Source: an uncultured Bacteroidota bacterium
Lineage (GTDB): Bacteria; Bacteroidota; Bacteroidia; Flavobacteriales; Flavobacteriaceae
Direction: 5' to 3'
NCBI GenBank assembly: GCA_902635895.1
Contig: CACPPV010000002.1
Coordinates: 1 to 64,000, forward strand
Length of the DNA stretch: 64,000 nucleotides
Part shown: piece by piece, positions 36,290 through 44,755 of the stretch
Layout of the letters: the number at the start of each line of letters is the position of its first letter
How positions within the stretch are numbered: position 1 is the stretch's first letter
Notes under the pieces: generated by a model
What the model was told of the DNA's origin: nothing
Seen by the model: the letters and a program-made list of their open reading frames with translations, nothing else
Databases searched by the model: none
Made by a program: the position numbers and the translations under genes

Positions 36290-37633
36290 ATGTTAAAAAA
36301 AGTTTTTCTTCCTTTATCGATACTATTTCTTTCATGCAACACTGAAAAATCAACTTATTTCTCTGGAAAAATTATAAAACCAACTAATAATGAAATAACA
36401 TTGTTAAAAGATGAATTAGTTATTAAAAGCTTGCCAATTAATAACGATGGAACATTTATTAGCTCTATTGATATCAACGAAGATGGACTTTATAACTTTA
36501 TACATCTTCCAGAGTTTCAATATTTAATAATTAATAAAGGAGACAGTTTGTCGTTACGACTCAATTCATTAGATTTTGATGAATCTTTAGTTTTTTCTGG
36601 AGCTGGTTCTGAAAAAAATAATTTTTTAATTGATGTTTTTTTAGATCATGAACTTGAAGAAAATTTTATAAGATCAAATTACAATACATCTGGTTTAGAA
36701 TTTTATGTACTTATTGATTCATTGTTAAAAAATAAAATTTTAAAATTTGAAAAAATTAGTTCTAATTTAAAGTTGAATAAGACTTCTAGTTTAATTATTG
36801 AAAATGCAATTAAACTTCCTTTATTATCCCATATTGAGAGTTATTTATTTAAGAACAAAAAAGAATATGAAAATAATTTAAAACTCTTTATGAATTACAG
36901 AAATAATATTGACTTAAATAATGAAACTCTTTTACATTTTAAACCCTATTTAGATTACATTATTTTAAGGTCAATTAATGAATCATTCAAAGTTGATGAT
37001 GGATATGATTACAGTTTAAAATTTAACTTAAATAGACTAGAATTTATTAATTCAATGATTTATAATGACATAATAAAAAATAAACTTTTAAGATTTATAG
37101 CTTACGAATATCTTCTAGAGGAAAAATTATTAATTAACATTGATACATTTATTAATGAATTCGATAAAGTCTTAGTAAGTGATAAAACTAAAGATGAAAT
37201 AAAAGAGCTTTATATGAATATTGCAGCTCTACAAATTGGTAGAAGTATGCCTGATATAAATCTAATACAAAGAGATGGAACTTTAAAAAAAATAAGTGAT
37301 ATCAAAAATTCAAAAAACGTATTTTTATTTTGGTCGTATGACCAAAATTCACATCAAATTAATCTTTTCAATAAAGTTTATCAATTTTCTAAAAATTATT
37401 TAGACTTTAACTTTTATATGATCAATATCAACGAGGATTTCAATAAGTGGGTTTTTAATATCAGTGAATATGAAAGTGAATCTAATATTATAAATATGAA
37501 AACTGAAGATTTTCAAACCATGAGTAAAAAAATGGTTTTAAATAACTTAAATAAGGTAATAATTACCAAAAACAATATTATAAATGGGGTAATTAATATT
37601 ACAGAAATGGAAAATTTTTTAGATAAAAACTAA
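36290..37633 (+). CDS. Thioredoxin-like lipoprotein lacking the redox cysteines
   Basis: 447 residues. Lipoprotein signal with lipobox LFLSC (C16). The N-terminal 100 residues look like the DUF4369-type domain of the lipoprotein at 7577, followed by a long helical region and a C-terminal thioredoxin-like segment (about 320-445). At the active-site position the sequence is [10 protein letters not shown], so W348 is kept but both cysteines are replaced (S349 and Q352). It is therefore unlikely to do thiol-disulfide exchange; a binding or structural role is more likely. Fold assignment is by eye and moderate. Its stop overlaps the transaldolase stop in CTAA. Confidence 0.7.
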   Translation: MLKKVFLPLSILFLSCNTEKSTYFSGKIIKPTNNEITLLKDELVIKSLPINNDGTFISSIDINEDGLYNFIHLPEFQYLIINKGDSLSLRLNSLDFDESLVFSGAGSEKNNFLIDVFLDHELEENFIRSNYNTSGLEFYVLIDSLLKNKILKFEKISSNLKLNKTSSLIIENAIKLPLLSHIESYLFKNKKEYENNLKLFMNYRNNIDLNNETLLHFKPYLDYIILRSINESFKVDDGYDYSLKFNLNRLEFINSMIYNDIIKNKLLRFIAYEYLLEEKLLINIDTFINEFDKVLVSDKTKDEIKELYMNIAALQIGRSMPDINLIQRDGTLKKISDIKNSKNVFLFWSYDQNSHQINLFNKVYQFSKNYLDFNFYMININEDFNKWVFNISEYESESNIINMKTEDFQTMSKKMVLNNLNKVIITKNNIINGVINITEMENFLDKN

Positions 37634-38283
37634 TTTCCTTTTTTATAATCAGCTAAAAACTTTTCTAAACCAATATCTGTTAAAGGATGTTTTAATAATC
37701 CTTTAATTGAAGATAATGGACCAGTCATAACATCAGCTCCAATTTTAGCACAATCTATAATATGCATAGTATGCCTAACTGAAGCAGCAAGAATTTGTGT
37801 ATTAAAAGCATAATTGTCATAAACATTGGCGATTTCAGAAATAAGATTAAGACCATCTGTAGAAATATCATCAAGTCTTCCAATGAAGGGAGAAACATAA
37901 GTGGCTCCAGCTTTTGCTGCAATCAAAGCCTGACCTACAGAAAAAATTAAAGTACAATTAGTTCGAATATCTTTGTTGGAAAAATACTTTAAAGCTTTAA
38001 CTCCGTCTAGAATCATTGGGATTTTAACTACAATTTGTGGATGAAGTTTAGCCAATGCTTCACCTTCTTTAACCATTCCCTCAAAATCAGTTGAAATAAC
38101 TTCAGCTGAAACGTCTCCATCAACAATTTCACAAATTTTAATATAGTGGTCTAATATATTTTTTTCACCAGTTATACCTTCTTTAGCCATTAAAGATGGG
38201 TTTGTAGTTACACCATCTAAAACGCCTAAGTCTTGAGCTTCTTTAATTTGATCTAAATTTGCTGTATCTATAAAAAATTTCAT
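37630..38283 (-). CDS. Transaldolase (short, TalC/FSA-like type)
   Basis: 217 residues, the short decameric class. [15 protein letters not shown] opens the barrel, [13 protein letters not shown] follows, and K87 in VVKIPM is the Schiff-base lysine. It links the pentose phosphate pathway to glycolysis by moving a dihydroxyacetone unit; a fructose-6-phosphate aldolase role is the alternative and is not resolved here. The start is 4 bp after the SDR stop, so both are read from one transcript that appears to begin at or before the SRP RNA. Confidence 0.9.
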   Translation of the reverse strand: MKFFIDTANLDQIKEAQDLGVLDGVTTNPSLMAKEGITGEKNILDHYIKICEIVDGDVSAEVISTDFEGMVKEGEALAKLHPQIVVKIPMILDGVKALKYFSNKDIRTNCTLIFSVGQALIAAKAGATYVSPFIGRLDDISTDGLNLISEIANVYDNYAFNTQILAASVRHTMHIIDCAKIGADVMTGPLSSIKGLLKHPLTDIGLEKFLADYKKGN

Positions 38284-38287
38284 ATCA

Positions 38288-39091
38288 TTAGTTTTTGCTG
38301 TATTTCAAAAGTATTTTTTCGTAAAGTCTATCAGGTAATATGTTTTTTAAAATTATTGAAAATTTTTGAATAAATCGACCCACCAGATAATGTATTTTGG
38401 GAGATTTTGAATTTATAATTTTATAAATTAAAATTGCTACCTCATCCGGAGATCCAGCCTCATTTACATGTTTGTTAGCTGAATTAATAGATTTTTTATA
38501 ATCTTCTTTATAGAAAGATGAATTATCTAATTTAACATCAATTCTTCTTGAGGCAATGTCAGTTTTAAAATCACCAGGTGCGACATTAACAACATTAATA
38601 TTAAATTTTTTTAATTCCATACTTAAAACTTCTCCAATTATTTCAAGAGAACTTTTTGACGAACAATAAATACCTCTGTATGGAATTCCAAAGTATCCAA
38701 GAATTGATGTTATATTTATTATGAGTCCGCTTTTGTTTTTTCTCATTGTAGGAATACATTTTTTTATCATTTCAATTGGTCCAAATAAATTTGTTTGAAA
38801 AGCGGATTTTATTTCTTCATCACTTGTTTCTTCGATAGGACCAGTTATTCCAATTCCTGCATTATTGATTAATACATCAATGGTACTTTCATTGCTAAGA
38901 ATATGATCAACAGCTTCTTTAATTTCATCAGAAGAATTTATGTCACATTTCAAAAGCTCATATTCATTAATAGAATATTTTTTTGGATCTCTACAAGTTC
39001 CATAAACTTTAAAGCCTTTATTTGTTAAAAATAATGAGATTGACCGTCCTATTCCTGACGAAGCTCCAGTAACTAAAACTACTTTAGACAT
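38288..39091 (-). CDS. Short-chain dehydrogenase/reductase
   Basis: 267 residues, classical [11 protein letters not shown] at 8-15 binds NAD(P), NNAG at 76-79, S129, and the catalytic Y142-x-x-x-K146. The substrate is unknown. No promoter box lies directly before the ATG; instead the SRP RNA gene ends 11 bp upstream on the same strand, so expression may depend on read-through from it. Confidence 0.9.
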   Translation of the reverse strand: MSKVVLVTGASSGIGRSISLFLTNKGFKVYGTCRDPKKYSINEYELLKCDINSSDEIKEAVDHILSNESTIDVLINNAGIGITGPIEETSDEEIKSAFQTNLFGPIEMIKKCIPTMRKNKSGLIINITSILGYFGIPYRGIYCSSKSSLEIIGEVLSMELKKFNINVVNVAPGDFKTDIASRRIDVKLDNSSFYKEDYKKSINSANKHVNEAGSPDEVAILIYKIINSKSPKIHYLVGRFIQKFSIILKNILPDRLYEKILLKYSKN

Positions 39092-39102
39092 ATTAAAAAG
39101 AA

Positions 39103-39198
39103 GGGCAAGCTAATTACATCACACCGCTACGACCATCGACCCTTGCTGCGTTCCCACCCTGGGGGATTAAATGGGAGCTGGTTGTGTAAGACTTGCCC
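39103..39198 (-). ncRNA. ffs: Bacterial SRP RNA (4.5S-like small SRP RNA)
   Basis: About 96 nt. The conserved SRP54-binding helix 8 apical region is present on the minus strand as GGGAACGCAGCAAGGGT, in the Bacteroidota form. The ends GGGCAAG and CTTGCCC are complementary and close the long hairpin. A perfect -7 box (39203-39210) lies 4 nt before the predicted 5' G. After the 3' end comes TTCTTTTT, a short T-run that may end transcription. With Ffh it targets membrane proteins to the SecYEG translocon. Confidence 0.93.
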
Positions 39199-39202
39199 AT
39201 TA

Positions 39203-39210
39203 CAAATATA
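39203..39210 (-). promoter_or_regulatory. -7 promoter box of the SRP RNA
   Basis: TATATTTG, then TAAT, then the RNA 5' end GGGCAAG. Because the RNA 5' end is set by its base-paired structure, this fixes the box-to-+1 distance at 4 intervening nt and calibrates the other boxes in the window. Confidence 0.75.
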
Positions 39211-39253
39211 TATGATTTCAATATTAATAAGTATAGCTTATTTAATAAATAAT

Positions 39254-39261
39254 TAAATTTG
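39254..39261 (+). promoter_or_regulatory. -7 promoter box of the glutamine cyclotransferase gene
   Basis: TAAATTTG; predicted +1 about 39266, a 12-nt leader before the ATG. Confidence 0.58.
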
Positions 39262-39277
39262 ATTAAAATTAGTTCCA

Positions 39278-40306
39278 ATGAAACAATTTAATTTTGTTTT
39301 ACTTTTCTCTTTAATATTATTTTCTTGTGGAAGTAACCAAAAAATAAATTTTAATATAAATATTAACAATACTCAGGAGTTTTTAAATAATGGAGATATT
39401 ATTGAATTTTCTATTCCTAATTTTTCTAATAGTGAAATATATGACGTAGAATTTAGTTTAGATGAAAAAGTAGTCAAAACTCCATATAAGCTTAATAACA
39501 GATTAGGAAAAAATATATTAAAGGCTACTTTTAAACACGATGAAAAAGATTACTCTATATCTAAAGAATTCACTATTTATTCTTCAAAAAAACCGAGTTT
39601 GTATACTTATGAGATTATAAATGAATATTCACATGAAATAACTTCATATACACAAGGCTTAGAGTTTGATAATAATGGTCATCTTTTTGAAAGCACAGGT
39701 CAATATGGGTTTTCAACACTTCAAAAATATGATTATAAAACTGGAAATATCATTAATAAAATATTTCTTGACAATGCATATTTTGGCGAAGGAATAACGA
39801 TATTAAATAAAAAAATCTTTCAATTGACTTGGAAAAGTAATATAGGATTTATCTATGATGTAAATGATTTTAAATTGATAGATTCTTTTACTTACAATAA
39901 AAGTATTGAGGGATGGGGATTATGCAATGATGGTGAATATTTATATAAATCAGATGGTAGTGAAAAAATATGGAGATTGGATCCAAATAATGCAAAAGAA
40001 ATAGATTTTATAAATGTGGTGACAAATAATAAAGTCATTAATAAAATAAATGAATTAGAATGGTATAATAATAAAATTTATGCTAACACTTATCAATTCA
40101 ATAAAGAAGTTGGTTTAATAGTTAATCCTAAAACAGGAAGTGTAGAGGGTGTTATTGATTTTACTGGACTAAAAGAAAGAGTTAAACAGCATCCAAAATT
40201 AGATGTTTTGAACGGAATAGCTTATAACCCTATGAGTAAAACATTTTTTATTACAGGAAAAAATTGGAATAAATTATTTGAAATTAAAATCGTAAAAAAA
40301 GACTAG
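39278..40306 (+). CDS. Glutaminyl-peptide cyclotransferase (glutamine cyclotransferase family, lipoprotein)
   Basis: 342 residues. Lipobox LILFSC with C17, so envelope-anchored. From about residue 105 the protein follows the five-bladed propeller of plant-type glutamine cyclotransferases: [55 protein letters not shown], and LNGIAYNP near the end. The enzyme converts N-terminal glutamine of peptides or proteins to pyroglutamate. The first 100 residues are an extra beta-rich domain. It shares a palindromic CTAG with the stop of the convergent glyA. Confidence 0.88.
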   Translation: MKQFNFVLLFSLILFSCGSNQKINFNININNTQEFLNNGDIIEFSIPNFSNSEIYDVEFSLDEKVVKTPYKLNNRLGKNILKATFKHDEKDYSISKEFTIYSSKKPSLYTYEIINEYSHEITSYTQGLEFDNNGHLFESTGQYGFSTLQKYDYKTGNIINKIFLDNAYFGEGITILNKKIFQLTWKSNIGFIYDVNDFKLIDSFTYNKSIEGWGLCNDGEYLYKSDGSEKIWRLDPNNAKEIDFINVVTNNKVINKINELEWYNNKIYANTYQFNKEVGLIVNPKTGSVEGVIDFTGLKERVKQHPKLDVLNGIAYNPMSKTFFITGKNWNKLFEIKIVKKD

Positions 40307-41574
40307 TTAAAAAGAGGTCTTCCGCTCATTAAATTGTTAACCTTTTTTCTAACTTCATAAATAATTTTTTCATTTTCATGATTTGAAATAACCTCGTCAA
40401 TTAATTCAACAACTTTTTTCATGTCACTTTCAATTAATCCTCTAGTGGTTATCGCTGGTGTTCCAAATCTAATACCCGATGTAACAAAAGGGGATTTATC
40501 GTCAAAAGGAACCATATTTTTATTTGCTGTAATGTCTGCTTTAACTAAGGCCAGTTCTGCATCCTTTCCTGAAATATTTTTGTTTCTTAGGTCAATTAAC
40601 ATCATATGATTATCAGTCCCTCCTGAAATAATATTATAACCTTTATTAACAAATTCCTCAGCCATTGACTTTGCATTTTGACGAACTTGGATCATATAAG
40701 ACATAAAATTATCTGAAAGAGCTTCACCAAATGCTATAGCTTTTCCAGCAATTACATGTTCTAAAGGACCACCTTGATTACCTGGAAAAACAGCCATATC
40801 CAACAATGAAGACATTTTTTTTAATTTTCCACTTTTAAATTTTAAACCAAACGGATTATCAAAATCTTCACCCATTAAAATTAAACCACCTCTAGGACCT
40901 CTTAATGTCTTGTGAGTTGTTGTGGTAACAACATGACAATGAGGAATGGGATCGTTTAATATTCCTTTTGCTATCAATCCAGATGGGTGTGAAATATCAG
41001 CTAAAAGAAAAGCATCAATAGAATCCGCAATTTCTCTAAATTTTTCAAAGTCAATATCTCTTGAATAAGCTGATGCGCCTGCAATTATCATATTAGGCTT
41101 TTCCTCTTCAGCTATTTTCATGATATTACTATAATCTAATCTTCCAGTTGATTTGTCAACTCCGTAAAAAACAGGGTTATACAGTCTTCCACTAAAATTT
41201 ACTGGAGAACCATGAGTCAAATGACCACCATGTGAAAGATCAAAACCTAGAATTTTATCACCAGGATTCAAAAAAGCATGATATACTGCAGTATTGGCTT
41301 GTGATCCAGAATGAGGTTGAACGTTTGCGTACTCTGCTCCAAAAAGCTCCTTTGCTCTATTTATTGCTATAGTTTCAATTTTGTCGACAACTTCGCATCC
41401 ACCATAATATCTCTTTCCAGGATATCCTTCAGCATACTTATTAGTTAAAACTGAACCAGTCGCTTTCATTACATCTGGGCTAGTAAAGTTTTCAGAAGCA
41501 ATTAGCTCTATGCCATTTAACTGTCGTTGTTTTTCTTCTGTAATTAGCTCAAAAATCTTATCAGTATTATTCAT
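40303..41574 (-). CDS. glyA: Serine hydroxymethyltransferase
   Basis: 423 residues from ATG 41574. The fold-type I PLP enzyme interconverts serine and glycine with tetrahydrofolate, feeding one-carbon units. ELIASENF, the [13 protein letters not shown] segment and [16 protein letters not shown] with K222 as PLP lysine are clear. An upstream in-frame start at 41616 would lie before the promoter box at 41589-41596 and adds residues not seen in the family, so I reject it. Shares CTAG with the convergent gene's stop. Confidence 0.97.
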   Translation of the reverse strand: MNNTDKIFELITEEKQRQLNGIELIASENFTSPDVMKATGSVLTNKYAEGYPGKRYYGGCEVVDKIETIAINRAKELFGAEYANVQPHSGSQANTAVYHAFLNPGDKILGFDLSHGGHLTHGSPVNFSGRLYNPVFYGVDKSTGRLDYSNIMKIAEEEKPNMIIAGASAYSRDIDFEKFREIADSIDAFLLADISHPSGLIAKGILNDPIPHCHVVTTTTHKTLRGPRGGLILMGEDFDNPFGLKFKSGKLKKMSSLLDMAVFPGNQGGPLEHVIAGKAIAFGEALSDNFMSYMIQVRQNAKSMAEEFVNKGYNIISGGTDNHMMLIDLRNKNISGKDAELALVKADITANKNMVPFDDKSPFVTSGIRFGTPAITTRGLIESDMKKVVELIDEVISNHENEKIIYEVRKKVNNLMSGRPLFN

Positions 41575-41588
41575 TTTTAAATTTTGAT

Positions 41589-41596
41589 CAAATTTA
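41589..41596 (-). promoter_or_regulatory. -7 promoter box of glyA
   Basis: TAAATTTG on the minus strand; predicted +1 about 41584, 10 nt before the ATG at 41574. It decides the start codon. Confidence 0.62.
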
Positions 41597-41649
41597 ATAA
41601 CCAATAATTGAACCAAATAATTTATTTCATTTAATTATTAATAAAGAAA

Positions 41650-41979
41650 TTAACAATTAATATTAATTAAATCTTTGAATTTTATATCAGAATGAGAGGC
41701 ATCGAAAAGAAGTTTATTAGATTTTATAAGTAAAACTTGAGGAGACTCATGATTTAAATTATATAAGTGAGATAATTCATTTGAAATTTGACGTTCGCTT
41801 ATAACGTTTACCAAATAAAAATTATCAATTTTTGATGATGGAGCATAATCGTATTCAAATTTTTTTAAAACAATTCTACTAATTATACATCTTGGTGAAT
41901 GTTTAAAAACAATTGAAGTTTGATTATTCTGATATATTTCTTTTGGGTCATCAACTGATAACCATTTAATTTTAGACAT
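41650..41979 (-). CDS. ytxJ: Bacilliredoxin-like protein, YtxJ type
   Basis: 109 residues, thioredoxin-like. SIVFKHSPRCIISR matches the YtxJ (BrxC) family, with a single active-site cysteine C31. YtxJ-type proteins remove bacillithiol from bacillithiolated proteins, so this implies that the organism makes bacillithiol; the biosynthesis genes bshA, bshB and bshC are not in the window. It is divergent from smpB with 28 bp between starts. Upstream there is TATATTTA, one base off the promoter consensus. Confidence 0.85.
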   Translation of the reverse strand: MSKIKWLSVDDPKEIYQNNQTSIVFKHSPRCIISRIVLKKFEYDYAPSSKIDNFYLVNVISERQISNELSHLYNLNHESPQVLLIKSNKLLFDASHSDIKFKDLININC

Positions 41980-41995
41980 AATTTAAATATACTTG

Positions 41996-42003
41996 TAACT
42001 TTG
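41996..42003 (+). promoter_or_regulatory. -7 promoter box of smpB (leaderless)
   Basis: TAACTTTG, then CAAT, then the GTG start. The predicted +1 is the first base of the start codon. Confidence 0.65.
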
Positions 42004-42007
42004 CAAT

Positions 42008-42463
42008 GTGAATAAAAAAATAAATATATTAAATAAAAGAGCAAAATTTGAATTTCATCTACTAGATCAATACACTGCTGGGATTGTATTGACAGGAACT
42101 GAAATAAAATCAATTAGACTCGGCAAAGCTTCAATCACTGATAGCTTTTGTGAATTCAATGAAAACAATGAGTTGTTTATTATAAATATGTTTGTTGATG
42201 AGTATGAATTTGGCAATCATTTTAATCACAAAACTAAATCTCAGAGAAAACTACTATTAAATAAAAAAGAATTAAAAAAATTACACAAGGATTTAAAAAA
42301 CTCCGGTTTAACAATTGTTCCCCTTAAAGTTTTTATTAGTGAAAAAGGATATGCAAAAGTCATAATATCTCTTGCTAAAGGAAAAAAAATGTATGACAAA
42401 AGACAAGTAATAAAAGAAAGGGAAAATAAACGACAACTTGATAGAATAAAAAAAATCAATTAG
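42008..42463 (+). CDS. smpB: tmRNA-binding protein SmpB
   Basis: 151 residues with the SmpB beta-barrel: LNKRAKFEFHLLDQYTAGIVLTGTEIKSIR, NPH-region equivalent in FGNHFNHK, RKLLLNKKEL, and the C-terminal basic tail YDKRQVIKERENKRQLDR that inserts in the mRNA path of the ribosome. With tmRNA it rescues stalled ribosomes. It starts with GTG 42008; an ATG two bases earlier is followed at once by a stop, so GTG is the only usable start. Overlaps pcm by 8 bp. Confidence 0.95.
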   Translation: MNKKINILNKRAKFEFHLLDQYTAGIVLTGTEIKSIRLGKASITDSFCEFNENNELFIINMFVDEYEFGNHFNHKTKSQRKLLLNKKELKKLHKDLKNSGLTIVPLKVFISEKGYAKVIISLAKGKKMYDKRQVIKERENKRQLDRIKKIN

Positions 42464-43097
42464 TATTTTTAAGCATAGGGACGAATTTAAAATTTCCATA
42501 TATTTTCTTATCAAAAGATTTCTCAGATTTCCTTTCAATAACTGTCATTTTCTGAATATCTTTTCCAATTGGAATGACCAACTTCCCTCCTATTTTTAGT
42601 TGTAAAAGTAATTGTTTAGGTAAAATTTCAGCTCCTGCAGTTACAAGTATTTTATCAAACGGTTGATGTTCTTGTAAACCTTTATATCCATCTCCATATT
42701 TAATATTTATTGTTTTGTAACCCAAATTAGTTAGGTTTTTCTTAGATCTTCTATATAACTTATGTTGTCTTTCAATTGAAAAAACAGAATCTGCTATTTC
42801 CATTAAAATTGCAGTTTGATATCCAGAACCTGTTCCAATTTCCAATACCTTATCTTTTTTATTTAAATTTAAAAGAGACGTTTGAAAAGCAACAGTAAAG
42901 GGTTGTGATATAGTTTGTTCTGAATCAATTGGAAATGCTTTATCTATATAAGCATGAGTTTCAAAGTCTTGATCAATAAATAAATGTCTTGGCACTTTCA
43001 AAAGTGCATCGATTACAATCTTTGATTTAATTCCTTTTAAAACAAGCTGATCAACTAATCTTTTTCTTAAACCTTTATGCTTACTTGAATCTCTCAA
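42456..43097 (-). CDS. pcm: Protein-L-isoaspartate O-methyltransferase
   Basis: 213 residues. SAM-binding motif I is EIGTGSGYQTAIL, and DKAFPIDSEQTISQPFTVA is the family segment that holds the isoaspartyl substrate. It methylates isoaspartyl residues in damaged proteins as the first step of their repair. ATG 43097; the next gene starts 48 bp away on the other strand. Confidence 0.94.
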   Translation of the reverse strand: MRDSSKHKGLRKRLVDQLVLKGIKSKIVIDALLKVPRHLFIDQDFETHAYIDKAFPIDSEQTISQPFTVAFQTSLLNLNKKDKVLEIGTGSGYQTAILMEIADSVFSIERQHKLYRRSKKNLTNLGYKTINIKYGDGYKGLQEHQPFDKILVTAGAEILPKQLLLQLKIGGKLVIPIGKDIQKMTVIERKSEKSFDKKIYGNFKFVPMLKNTN

Positions 43098-43125
43098 TAT
43101 TATCTAAAATAATAAATAAGAATTG

Positions 43126-43133
43126 TATTTTTG
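43126..43133 (+). promoter_or_regulatory. -7 promoter box of the Gfo/Idh gene
   Basis: TATTTTTG; predicted +1 about 43138, 8 nt before ATG 43146. An in-frame TTG at 43131 lies within the box and is therefore not the start. Confidence 0.62.
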
Positions 43134-43145
43134 AAAAAAAATATA

Positions 43146-44111
43146 ATGATAAATACTGGAGTTATTGGTATAGGACATTTAGGATCAATCCATTTGAAAC
43201 TTTTAAAAGAATCAAAGTATTTTAATGTTATTGGATGTTATGATAAAGACAAATCAAAAAAATCTAATACAGACCCTGAGATTAACTTTTTCACTGATAG
43301 TGATAAGTTAATTTTGGAATGTGATGCTGTTTTTATATGTTCTATAACCCCCTCACATTTTGAAATAGCAGAAAAATGTCTAAAACTTGGAAAACATGTT
43401 TTTGTAGAAAAACCGATAACAACTACAGTTGAAGAAGCTAAAACATTAGTAAATCTTGCAAAAGAAAATAATCTAATTGGTCAAGTTGGTCACGTCGAAA
43501 GATTTAATCCCGCAATAACCTCAGTAATGTCAAGTATTGATAATCCAAAATTTATTGAATGTCACAGGCTTGCAGAATTTAATCCCAGAGGAAACGATGT
43601 TTCTGTCGTTTTGGACTTGATGATTCATGACATCGATATTGTGTTAAAAGTTGTAAAATCAGAAGTAATTGATGTTAAAGCAAATGGAGTTAGCGTAATC
43701 AGTAAAACACCTGATATTACTAATGCTAGAGTTGAATTTAAGAATGGTTGTGTAGCTAATTTTACAGCAAGTAGAATTTCATTAAAAAATATGAGAAAAT
43801 CAAGATTCTTCCAAAAAGATGCATACATCTCAGTTGATTTTTTAGAAAAGAAAAGTGAAATAGTTAAAATCTCTAATTATAATCAAAATGATAACTATGC
43901 CATGATAATCGAAAATGCTGAGGGTGAAAAAAAGCAAATTTATTATTCAAATCCAGAAACAAAATCCGTCAATGCAATTATAGAAGAACATAAGAATTTT
44001 GCAAAATCTATAAAAAATAATCTTAATCCTAAAGTTTCTTTTTCGGATGGGCTTAGTTCTTTGAAACTTGCAACAAAAATAATTGAAAAAACAAATGAAA
44101 ATAGACAATAA
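43146..44111 (+). CDS. Gfo/Idh/MocA family NAD(P)-dependent oxidoreductase
   Basis: 321 residues from ATG 43146. N-terminal Rossmann motif GVIGIGHLGSIHL, EKPITTTVEEA near residue 95 (the catalytic lysine region) and a C-terminal alpha/beta domain. Members oxidise or reduce sugars and cyclitols; the substrate cannot be told from sequence. Overlaps the yggS start by 17 bp, so translation is coupled. Confidence 0.88.
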   Translation: MINTGVIGIGHLGSIHLKLLKESKYFNVIGCYDKDKSKKSNTDPEINFFTDSDKLILECDAVFICSITPSHFEIAEKCLKLGKHVFVEKPITTTVEEAKTLVNLAKENNLIGQVGHVERFNPAITSVMSSIDNPKFIECHRLAEFNPRGNDVSVVLDLMIHDIDIVLKVVKSEVIDVKANGVSVISKTPDITNARVEFKNGCVANFTASRISLKNMRKSRFFQKDAYISVDFLEKKSEIVKISNYNQNDNYAMIIENAEGEKKQIYYSNPETKSVNAIIEEHKNFAKSIKNNLNPKVSFSDGLSSLKLATKIIEKTNENRQ

Positions 44112-44742
44112 TTTAAGGTCTATTATTGACAATATTCCTGAACAAGTTACTCTTGTTGCTGTAAGCAAAACAAAACCTATGGATTTAATAAGAAATGCTT
44201 ACGATTGTGGACAACGCGATTTTGGTGAGAATAAGGTTCAAGAGCTAGTTAATAAATTTGAAAACTTACCAAAAGATATTAAATGGCACATGATAGGTCA
44301 TCTTCAAAGAAATAAAGTAAAATATATAGCTCCATTTGTTTACTTAATTCACAGTGTTGACAGTGTTAGATTACTCAATGAAATTAATAAACAAGGCAAA
44401 AAAAATAATAAAACTATTAGTGTACTTCTTCAAATAGATATTTCTGACGATAATACCAAGTTTGGTTTTAGTTTTAATGAAATCGATAACTTACTGAATT
44501 CTGATTTAATGAATGAATTAAATAATGTAAAAATTGAAGGCCTTATGGGAATGGCTAGTTTTACTTTAAACGAAGAAACTATAAAAAATCAATTTACTTC
44601 ATTAAAAAATTTATACCATAATTATAAAAAAAATTTAAACTTTAAGATCTTATCGATGGGAATGAGTGGTGATTATAAAATTGCTATTGAATGTGGTAGC
44701 AATTTAATTAGACTTGGAAGTAGTATTTTTGGCAACCGATAA
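44095..44742 (+). CDS. YggS/PLPBP family pyridoxal-phosphate homeostasis protein
   Basis: 215 residues from ATG 44095, a TIM-barrel fold-type III PLP protein. K25 in AVSKTKP holds PLP; GENKVQEL, WHMIGHLQRNKVK, LLQIDIS and MSGDYKIAIECGSNLIRLGSSIFG are family marks. It buffers PLP and has no known catalytic activity. An in-frame TTG twelve bases upstream is less likely. A promoter box for the next gene lies inside its last codons. Confidence 0.94.
   Translation: MKIDNNLRSIIDNIPEQVTLVAVSKTKPMDLIRNAYDCGQRDFGENKVQELVNKFENLPKDIKWHMIGHLQRNKVKYIAPFVYLIHSVDSVRLLNEINKQGKKNNKTISVLLQIDISDDNTKFGFSFNEIDNLLNSDLMNELNNVKIEGLMGMASFTLNEETIKNQFTSLKNLYHNYKKNLNFKILSMGMSGDYKIAIECGSNLIRLGSSIFGNR
44724..44731 (+). 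promoter_or_regulatory. -7 promoter box inside the end of yggS
   Basis: TATTTTTG; predicted +1 about 44736, ahead of a TTG start at 44756 of the exonuclease gene. It overlaps yggS coding bases, so the match may be partly forced by the amino acids. Confidence 0.4.
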
Positions 44743-44755
44743 ATCGTATAAGAAT

